Assembly (NCBI RefSeq): GCF_003001935.1
Contig: NZ_PVNG01000003.1
Coordinates: 496,001 to 560,000 of the forward strand
Direction: 5' to 3'
Origin: Nonomuraea fuscirosea
Lineage (GTDB): Bacteria; Actinomycetota; Actinomycetes; Streptosporangiales; Streptosporangiaceae
DNA length: 64,000 bases
Shown here piece after piece: positions 25,596 to 34,400 of this stretch. Under the pieces are notes generated by a model that saw nothing but the letters and a program-made list of their open reading frames with translations, had not been told where the DNA came from and did not search any database. The position numbers and the translations under genes are program-made. Each line of letters starts with the position of its first letter. The stretch's first letter is position 1.

Positions 25596-26744
25596 ATGGG
25601 AAACCGGTGCGCGGTCATCGGCGTCGGGCAGACGCACTACACGACCAAGCGCAGGGACGTCTCGATCGCCGGCCTGGTCCGCGAGGCCGCGCTGCGGGCG
25701 CTGGAGGACGCCGGGCTGACGTTCAAGGACATCGACGCCGTGGTCATCGGCAAGGCGCCCGATCTGTTCGAGGGTGTGATGATGCCGGAGTCGTACCTGG
25801 CGGACGCGCTCGGCGCGGCGGGCAAGCCCATGATGCGCGTGCACACGGCGGGCAGCGTCGGCGGCTCGACCGCGCTGGTCGGCGCCTCCCTCATCCAGGG
25901 CGGCGTGCACGAGCGGGTGCTCGTGGTGGCGTTCGAGAAGCAGTCGGAGTCCAACGCCACCTGGGCGCTGTCCACGCACCTGCCGTTCAGCGCGTCGCTG
26001 GTGGTGGGCGCGGGCGGCTACTTCGCCCCGCACATCCGCGAATACATGCGCAGATCCGGAGCCCCCGGGCACATCGGGACGCTCGTCGCGGTCAAGGACC
26101 GGCTGAACGCGCTGAAGAACCCGTACGCGCACCTGCGGATCCCCGGCATCGACCAGAAGATGGTCGAGTCCACGCCCATGCTCTGGGAGCCCATCCGCTA
26201 CCTGGAGACCTGCCCGTCCAGCGACGGCGCCTGCGCGATGGTGCTGTCGTCCGAGGCGGCGGTCACCGGCACCCCCGCCTGGGTGCACGGGACGGCCATG
26301 CGCTCCGAGCCGATCTTCCGCGCGAGCCGCGACACGGTCAGCCCGCAGGCCGGCAAGGACTGCGCCGCCGACGTCTACCGGCAGGCCGGGATCGCCGACC
26401 CGCGCCGGCAGATCGACGTGGCCGAGGTGTACGTGCCGTTCTCCTGGTACGAGCCGATGTGGCTGGAGAACCTGGGGTTCGCGGCGGAGGGGGAGGGATG
26501 GAAGCTCACCGAGTCGGGCGCCACGGCACTCGACGGTGACATCCCGTGGAACGCCTCGGGCGGGGTGCTGTCCAGCAACCCCATCGGGGCGTCGGGGTTG
26601 ATCAGGTTCGCCGAGGCCGCGCTCCAGGTGCGCGGGATGGCGGGCGAGCACCAGGTGGACGGCGCCCGGACGGCGCTCGGCCACGCCTACGGCGGGGGAG
26701 CCCAGTTCTTCGCGATGTGGATCGTCGGACGGGAGAGACCCTGA
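25596..26744 (+). CDS. ltp3: Ltp3-like SCP2-thiolase-fold protein
   Basis: 382 residues from ATG 25596, chosen because GGAGG is 7 bases before it; an ATG at 25590 is too close to that site. SCP2-thiolase fold: CAVIGVGQTHYTTKRRDVSI, the Gly-rich VHTAGSVGGSTALVGA where the thiolase Cys would be, YLETCPSSDGACAMVL, and ASGGVLSSNPIGASGLIRFAEAALQ. The missing nucleophilic Cys again points to aldol cleavage or a carrier role, not thiolysis. Order DUF35-Ltp4-Ltp3 equals Rv3521-Rv3523. Partner complexes with the DUF35 protein are likely. Its TGA overlaps the next ATG by one base. Confidence 0.83.
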   Translation: MGNRCAVIGVGQTHYTTKRRDVSIAGLVREAALRALEDAGLTFKDIDAVVIGKAPDLFEGVMMPESYLADALGAAGKPMMRVHTAGSVGGSTALVGASLIQGGVHERVLVVAFEKQSESNATWALSTHLPFSASLVVGAGGYFAPHIREYMRRSGAPGHIGTLVAVKDRLNALKNPYAHLRIPGIDQKMVESTPMLWEPIRYLETCPSSDGACAMVLSSEAAVTGTPAWVHGTAMRSEPIFRASRDTVSPQAGKDCAADVYRQAGIADPRRQIDVAEVYVPFSWYEPMWLENLGFAAEGEGWKLTESGATALDGDIPWNASGGVLSSNPIGASGLIRFAEAALQVRGMAGEHQVDGARTALGHAYGGGAQFFAMWIVGRERP

Positions 26745-28330
26745 TGGAGTTCAACCACGCTGACCTGTTCGAAGGGCTCGCGGACACGATCGGGGACAGG
26801 ACGGCCGTCGTCTGCGGCCGGGAACGGCGCACGTACGCCGAACTCGAGGCCGAGGCGAACCGGCTCGCCCACTACCTCATGGACCTCGGCGTCCAGCCCG
26901 GCCAGCACGTCGGCCTGCACCTCTACAACGGCGTCGAGTACGTCGCCGGCATGCTCGCCGCCCTCAAGATCAGAGCCGTGCCGATCAACGTCAACTACCG
27001 CTACGTCGAGGCCGAGCTGCTCTACCTCTACCGGGACTCCGACCTGCGGGCGCTGATCTACGACGTGGAGTTCGAGCCGCGGGTGGCCGCCGTGGCCGGT
27101 CAGGCGCCGCTGCTGGAGCACCTGATCTCGGTCGGCGGGCCGCCGTCGATCGGCTCGGCGGTCCCGTACGGTACGGCGCTCGAACGCGGCAAGCCGGAAC
27201 GCGGCTTCCCCGCCCGGTCCGGCCAGGACGTCTACATCATCTACACCGGCGGCACCACCGGCATGCCCAAGGGCGCGATGTGGCACGTCGAGGACCTGTT
27301 CATGGGCTTCGGCGGCGGCAACCCGTACGGCGAGCCGCGCACCACCCCGCAGGAGGTCGTCGACGAGGCCGTCAAGGCCACCCCCATGATCATGATGGCG
27401 GTGCCGCCGCTCATGCACGGGGCCGCGCAGATGACCACGTTCATCTCCTGGTGGATGGGCTCGACCACCGTGTTCGTGCGCAAGTTCGAGGCCGCCGAAG
27501 TGTGGCGGACGGTCGAGCGCGAGCGCGTCTCCACCATGAACATCACCGGCGACGCCATGGCCAGGCCCCTGACCGAGGCGCTGGAGGGCGGCGACTTCGA
27601 CCTGTCCTCCCTGTTCGTGATCAGCTCGACCGGCGCGATCCTGTCCGGCGCGGTCCGCGACCGCCTCCAGGAGCTGCTCCCGAACGTGATGATCCTCGAC
27701 AGCTTCGGCTCCACCGAGTCCGGCTACACCGCCTCGGGCGTGGCCGGCTCCTCCCCGGAGAAGGGCCTGCGCTACAAGCCGAACGCCGTCGTCACCCTGG
27801 CCGTGCTCGACGAGAAGAACCGGCCGGTCGAGCCCGGCTCCGGCCAGATGGGCACCGTGGCGAGGTCGGGACGGGTCGCCTTCGGCTACTACAACGACCC
27901 CGAGAAGACCGCCCGCACGTTCGTCACCGACGAGGACGGCACCCGCTGGCTGCTCACCGGCGACCTGGCCACCGTGGACGCCGACGGCACCGTGAACGTC
28001 TTCGGCCGCGGCTCGCAGTGCATCAACACCGGCGGTGAGAAGGTCTTCCCCGAGGAGATCGAGGCGGTGCTCAAGGGCCATCCCGGCGTGTTCGACGCGG
28101 TGGTGACCGGGGTGCCGGACGAACGCTGGGGCGCCAAGGTGGCCGCCGTGATCGAGCCCCGGCCCGGGACCGAGGTGACGGCCGCCGAGCTGGACGCGCA
28201 CTGCCGGGGGTTGCTGTCGGGGTACAAGGTGCCGCGGACGTACGCGTTCGTGGGCGAGATGGTACGGTCACCGGCCGGCAAGGCCGACTACCGCTGGGCC
28301 AGGGAGACCGTCGAGAACGCCGGCGGCTGA
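26744..28330 (+). CDS. fadD19: FadD19-like steroid side-chain acyl-CoA ligase
   Basis: 528-residue ligase. Against mycobacterial FadD19 as I remember it the conserved blocks line up: INVNYRYVEAELLYLY, IYTGGTTGMPKGAMWHVEDL, PPLMHGAAQMTTFISW, MNITGDAMARPL, DSFGSTESGYTASG, GYYNDPEKTARTF, GRGSQCINTGGEKVFPEEIEAVLKGHP and SPAGKADYRWA with the catalytic Lys. FadD19 makes the CoA thioester of C-26/C-27 steroid acids and is needed for C-24-branched sterols. It ends the operon, only two bases after the Ltp3 coding part. Neighbouring EchA19-like and Ltp genes support this function. Confidence 0.85.
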   Translation: MEFNHADLFEGLADTIGDRTAVVCGRERRTYAELEAEANRLAHYLMDLGVQPGQHVGLHLYNGVEYVAGMLAALKIRAVPINVNYRYVEAELLYLYRDSDLRALIYDVEFEPRVAAVAGQAPLLEHLISVGGPPSIGSAVPYGTALERGKPERGFPARSGQDVYIIYTGGTTGMPKGAMWHVEDLFMGFGGGNPYGEPRTTPQEVVDEAVKATPMIMMAVPPLMHGAAQMTTFISWWMGSTTVFVRKFEAAEVWRTVERERVSTMNITGDAMARPLTEALEGGDFDLSSLFVISSTGAILSGAVRDRLQELLPNVMILDSFGSTESGYTASGVAGSSPEKGLRYKPNAVVTLAVLDEKNRPVEPGSGQMGTVARSGRVAFGYYNDPEKTARTFVTDEDGTRWLLTGDLATVDADGTVNVFGRGSQCINTGGEKVFPEEIEAVLKGHPGVFDAVVTGVPDERWGAKVAAVIEPRPGTEVTAAELDAHCRGLLSGYKVPRTYAFVGEMVRSPAGKADYRWARETVENAGG

Positions 28331-28339
28331 GCGGCCTGT

Positions 28340-28432
28340 CGCGTCGGCTCTGGGGCCGCGTCGGGTTCTGGGGCCGCGTCAGGTCGGGCGGCTCGGCGCG
28401 GCCTCGACCGTTGCCGGGCCTGGGGGCGGTGG
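28340..28432. repeat. Short direct repeats in the convergent gap
   Basis: TCTGGGGCCGCGTC occurs twice (about 28349 and 28367) and GCGGCCTCGACCG recurs near 28400 and inside the end of the next gene. No terminator-like hairpin with a T-run was seen between the convergent fadD19-like and TPR genes. Confidence 0.45.
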
Positions 28433-31400
28433 TCAGGTCAGGCGGCGTAGCTCGGCCTCGACCGCCTTCGCGTCCGCGTCCTTTCCGGCCTTCTCCAGCA
28501 GCTTCAACCGGCCGAGCAGCACGTCCCGCAACAGATCGCTCTCCGCCGCGGGCAGCTCGCGCAGCAGGCCGGCCGAGACGCGCAGGGCGGCGTCGGCGGC
28601 GTCGTCCCGGCCCAGCTGCTGCTGGCAGAAGCCGAGCCGGGCGTGCGCCACGGCCCTGGTCAGCTCGTCCCGTGTCACCTGGGTGGTGCGGTGGAAGACC
28701 AGCCCGGCCTCCAGCGCCCGCCCCGCCTCCATCAGCGCGTCGCCCAGCATGAGCATCGCCCGGGACAGCAGCCCGCCCTGCATCGGATTGCCCGGCGAGA
28801 ACCGTTCCAGCGCCGCCACCGCCTCCCGCAACGGCTGGATCGCCTCAGCCGCCAGCTCCCGCATCCGCAGCGCCCCCGCCAGCGTGAGGCAGGCGCCCGC
28901 CCGGCTCGTGTGCACGGCCTGCGCGTCCATGCCGGTGGTCAGCAGTTCGTCGTAGATCGCGATCGCCTCGCGCGCCCTGGCCTCGGCCTCGACGCCGTCG
29001 TCCAGCCGCAGCAGGGGCAGCAGCTCGGAGCTCTGCGCCAGGGAGTCCGCCAGCGCCGCCCGGTACGTCAGGTCGTCGGGCGATCGCCTGGCCAGCGGGA
29101 TCAGCTCCTCCACCAGGGCGTTGGCCTGTTCCAGTTCACCCAGCATCATGTGGCACCTGGCCAGCCGCTGAGTCGCCAGAACCCGCTTCACCGTGCCCGC
29201 CTCGTGGCCGTTCGCGGCGATCTGTGCGTACTCGGCCGCATCCTGCGGTCGCCCGGCCGCCAGAAGATCATCGGCGATCAGCCCAGCCGTCTCAGCCGCC
29301 GCCAGCGGTTCGGGCAGCCCGCTGAACAGGCGCAACGCCTCGACGAGATGCGCCATCGCCTCCTGCTCCCGCCCGAACGCCCGCAACACCCGCCCCCGCA
29401 CCTGCACCGCCTGCGCCCGCACCCGCACCAACTCCAACCCCGCCACCGCAGGCCGGTCAGTTGCCGCCACCGCGGACCGACCCGTTCCCGCCACCCCAGT
29501 CGCGGTACCAAGCGGCTGAGGCCCGTACAGCTCGGCCCCAAATAGCTGAGTCAGGTACAGCTCGGTCCCTTGCAGTCGGGCCCTGTGCGGCTCCGCCCCT
29601 TGCATCTCGGCTCGGTCCAGCTCCGCCAGCGACCAGGCGATCGCCTCCAGAGCGGCCTGCGGGCGGTCCAGCGCGGCCAGGGTCGAGCCGAGCTGGGCGT
29701 AGGTGACGGCGGCCACGGCCGGGTCCTCCAGCTCGTCACAGAGGTCGGCGGCACGCTCGCAATGGGCCAGCGCCTCGACCGCGCGACCCTGTTCGAGCAG
29801 CCCGGCCGCGTAGTGGTTCAAGGCCATGGCCAGCGTATGATCCTGCCGTTCACCAAGGAGATCGATCGCCTGCTCGACCACGGCCGGCCCGGCCCGTTCA
29901 CCCCGCCTGCCCGCACCCCCGCCCCGTTCCCGCACCGCCACAGCGACAAGCGCCGCCAACGCCGACCCGAGCGACTCCCGATGGGCACCGGAGACAGCGG
30001 CAAGCCCCCGATAAACGCGAACAGCCAGCTCCTGAAGATGCACCGCAGCCGCAACGTCTCCAGTCCGCTCCACCGCCACCGCGAACACCCCCGAACACCG
30101 CCCGAACTTCTCATGCACCCCCAGCCCACCCCCCACCAACGCCTCGCGCTTGGCCGGCGTGGAGCCCGTCGTCGGCGCCTCGTGCCTTGCCGTCGGAGAC
30201 GCGATCACCGGCCCCTCATGCTCGGCCAGCGTGGACGGCGTCAGTGGCACCTCGCGTTCCAGCGCCTCGGTGAACCCCGTCAGGGGCCCCAGCAGTCCGG
30301 CCGCACCCTCTCCCGTGTCCGCGAACCAGGAGAGCCGCTCGACGACCGTGTCCAGCACCTCGATCCCGGGAAGCGGGCGTACCCCGAGCACCTGGGCGTA
30401 CAGGCCGGTCGCCGCCTCCGGTCCCGCCTCCTCCACCCGCAGCTCGGCCAGCCGAAGCAGCGCGCGCACATGCACCTCGGACAGGTCACCGGGAACGGGT
30501 CCGAGCCGCGCCATCGCCGATGTGCCCGCCGTCAGCCGCTCCCTGGCCGCGTCGCTCTCGTGCAGCTCAGCCAGGCACAGGCCGGCCAGCTCCAGGCATG
30601 TGGCGGTGAGCAGTTGCTCACGCTCGCCCTGCTCCTCCGGCGAGGACGGCAGGAGGCCGAGCGCCCGTGTGATCGACTGGAGTGCGGCCTCGGCGTTCTG
30701 CCTGGGATCCGCGTCGCGCCTGGTCCAGCGGATCTCCGCCTGCAGCCGCAGCGCCCCCGCCAGAAGCAGCGGCGGCCGCAACTCCTCCGCCACCAGCGCC
30801 GAGCAGAGCCGCACCAGCCGGTCCACCGCCTGCACCACACCTGCTTGCACTTGCACCGCGCCTGTTTGCGTCGCGCCTGCTTGCGCGGTGCTCGCCTGCG
30901 TCGAGCCTGCCTGTGCTGCGAAGGTCGCCTCCGAGTGGGCCTTCGCCTCCGCCGTCGTCGCTTCTGCCGTCACCTCCGCATCGGCCTCCGCCTTCGACGG
31001 GCAGGTGGCGCGCGACAGGGCGACCGTCTCCAGGATCATCAGCTCGGCCAGCTCGCTACGGAACTCGGCGCTCGTCGCGGCGTGCGGCCCGTACGAGTCG
31101 ATGGCGGTCCGGAGATACGGGACGGCCTCCTCGGGACGCCAGAGTCCCACGAGCGAACGGCCGAGCGCGGCCGCCACCATGCCCACCGCGATGGCGTGTG
31201 GTCCGTCGGGCGCGGCATGCCGCTGGAGCAGCTCGGCCGCCCGCGTCGCCAGCGCGAACCCGTCCGCCGGTCGCCCCGCGTCCGCCCAGGCCCGGGCAAG
31301 CATGGCCTGTGCCGACAGATACGCATGAACCCGCTCGACCCCGGCCGTATCGTCCAGCTGGCCCTGCGCCCTGAGCCGCTGCTCGGCCCTGCTCACGGCC

Positions 31401-34400
31401 TCCTCCGGCCGGTCGAGGAGCAACGTCAGCAGCCACGGCAACCCGGCTCTAGGCGGTCCGGTCCTCGACGGGCCGTTCTCGGACCGGCCGGTCTCAAACG
31501 GGCCGGTCTCCGATAGGCCAGTGCCCGACGGGTTGGCCCCCGACAGGCCAGTGCCCGACAGTCCGATCCCTAGAGGGCCCGATAGCCCCGGCAAGCCCGG
31601 CAAGCCCGGCACGCCCGGTAGGACCGATAGCCCTGGTGGGTCTGGCTCCAGTCTCCTGCGGATCCTGGCCCGTACCTCGGCATGATGGCGGGTGTAGTCG
31701 GCGTCCACAGCGCTCAGCAGCTCGTACCGCTCGGCTGCGAATTCCAGCTGGGCCAGGCCGTCCACCGTGCGGCCCAGCTCGTCCAGGCAGAGGCCCAGCA
31801 GCCACGTGCCCCTGGCCCGCGTGGCCGGATCCGGTTCGGACGGCAGCGCCATGGCCTCCTGCAACGGCCTCAGCGCCTCCTCCGGGCGGTCGTCCACCAG
31901 CAGCAGCTCGCCGAGATCGAGCAGTTGCCCGGCCAGGGCGGGGCGGTGCTCATCCGGTTCGAGGGTGACGAGGGCACGCAGGTTGCGTACGGCCTCCGCG
32001 GCGTACCGGGCGGCGGCGTCCAGATCGTCCAAGCGGGCGTGCAGCCTGGACAGGACGGAGGCGGCGAACGCCAGCAGGACCCGCAGCCCGGGCTCCTCCG
32101 CCGCCAGCGCCCGCAGCCGCCCGACCGCCTCGGTGGCCGGCCGCAGCGCGTCGGCCGGTCTGCCGTGCGCCTCCAGCCACGTGGCGATCACGTGCAGCCG
32201 ATGAGCAACGTCCCTGCTGGTGGGGGCGGCGCTTCTCACGGCGGAGGTGACGGCGACGGCGATACAGGCGGCCAGCTCGGGCAGCGCGGCGGCGGCGCCG
32301 ATCCCCTCGAAGGGGGTCAGCGGCTCGGGGGCCTGGAGGGACGGAGCAACCGGCACCTGCGCCGATCGCCCCGCCACCGTCCGGGCCGGGGGTGTGAACG
32401 CCTCGAACCCACCCACCACGCCCTCCGCCTCTCCAGCCAATCCATGGATGGGTGCCTGCGGGTGCGGGGCAGGCGGGCGTGCGGATGGGCGCGGGTCTCG
32501 GGCGGATGCGCCTCCGGGTAGCTGCGCGGCTGGACCGACCCCGCCTGCACGCGGCGACTCGGCCGAGCCGGGCCTACTCGCTGAAGGCTGCCAGGTTGGA
32601 GCGAACGTGCTCATGGATGGCGGTTCGGTTAGGCCGGGCGTGCCTGGGAGAGACGGCTCGGTCGGGCCGGGCGTGCTTGTGGGTGGCTGGGGGAGCGGGG
32701 TGGGCGTGTTCGTGTGTGGTGGTCGGGTCAGTGGGTCGTCTTCGGTGGCGGGGTTCGTTGGTGGTAGGACCGATAGGACGACTGTCACGTTCGTCGCGAA
32801 GTCCGCGTCGCCGCCTGCTGCCTCGAATGCGGCCGCCGCCTCGTCCAGGCGACCGACCCCCAGGAGAGCGCAGGCGACGTTGTAGTGGGCCCGGGCGGTC
32901 TGCTCCAGGTAGCGGGGGTCGTCCTCGGCCAGGATGCGGAACCGGGCCGCCGCCTCCTGGGCGGGCTTGAGTGCGCCGCCGGCCTCGCCGCCGAGCAGCA
33001 GGCACGCTCCCAGTCCGAACGCGGCCTCCGCTCGCCCGGCCGCCTCCTCGTACGGGGAAGCGCCCGCGTACACCTCCACTGCCTCCGCCGCGGCGACGAC
33101 CGCCTCGCCCACCCGGCCGACGGCGGCCAGGGCGCTCGACAGTCGCGTCAGCGCCTTGGCCTGCGCGGTCCGCTCGCCGCTCGCCCGCCAGTGGCGCACC
33201 CTCAGCTCGGCCAGCGTCACCTCGAGCGCCCGCATCCCCGGCCCTGGGGCGGCTGCAGTACGTGGGTCCGGTCGCGCGGTGTCTGGAATCGGTCGGGGCG
33301 GCAGCGGTAGCGGCAGTGTGGCCACGGACGCGGCGAGTCGCTGGTCGGTGGCGAACAGCAGGAGTGCGGCGTTGAGCATGTCGCCGAGCCGGTCGGAGGG
33401 GTTCGCCTTCGCCTGTGCGACCAGGGGGCCGAGCCGGTGGGTGATCAGTGTCCACAGTGCCGCCCGCACCCGTTCCCGGCCGGCGCACGATCGCAGGACG
33501 TCCAGCATGCGTACGAGCTGCTCGACCGTCCGGCCCTCGTGGTCGTGGACGGCGAGCACCAGCGCGTCCAGGCCCTCCGTCGTGGCGAGAAGCTGCTCGG
33601 CGAGGAGGTCGGGCCCGAGGGGAGTCAGCCGCTGGTCCCGGTGCGAGCCGGGGGCGGGCGGGGGAGCGGGGAAGATCCGGCTCAGCCAGCCGGCCGCGTT
33701 CGAGGCGGCGCTGCCGTGCAGGCCGAACGCGCCGCCCGGTGCGCGGCTGCTGATCCCCGGTACGGCGGCTGCCAGCAGGCCGGGCAGCTCGGCGACGGTG
33801 GGCGCGGTGAGGGTGAGGACCGCGACGGCGCGGCGTGCTGTCACGTCGGGCAGACGTTCCTGCCCGTCCGGCCAGACCCGCGCCCACTGATCACACTCCC
33901 GCCTCAGAAACCGCCCCAGCAACTCGCCCCCGCCCGCGTCGGTACGTGCGCTGGTGCTGATTCGTTCGTCTGTATCGGTACGTCCGCTTCCGCCGGTGTA
34001 TGCGTCCGTGCGCTGGCCCGCGTCCGTTTCGCCGTCCCCGTTCCCGTCGCAAAGACGCAGGAGGGCGGCCAGGTGGACGTGGAGGGGGAGGCCGTATTCG
34101 GGGTCGTCGAGGCGTGGCGGGCTGGGGAGTGCGGCGCGGCTCGGTGCGAACGCCTTCATGGCCGCGAGTGCGTGTTCGGTCCGTTCCGGGAGCGTGAGGG
34201 GGCGGCTGTTGAGGCGTACGGTCATGGTGTTGAGCCGCCGCAGCCATCCGCCGGCCGCCGTGTCGAGCCGCCGCCACCAGTCCGCATCGCCGGGTTCACG
34301 GACCAGGAGCAGGAGGCGTACGCGGGGGTTGTGGCCGTGCTTGGCCAGCCGTCGGATCAGCTCGCCCACGAGGGGTGCCGACGGCTCGGGACGGTCGACG

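Noticed and set aside
29515..29625. True pentapeptide-repeat domain (Qnr/MfpA-like)
   Set aside because: Only about six imperfect units, without the regular A(D/N)LxX pattern needed for a quadrilateral helix.
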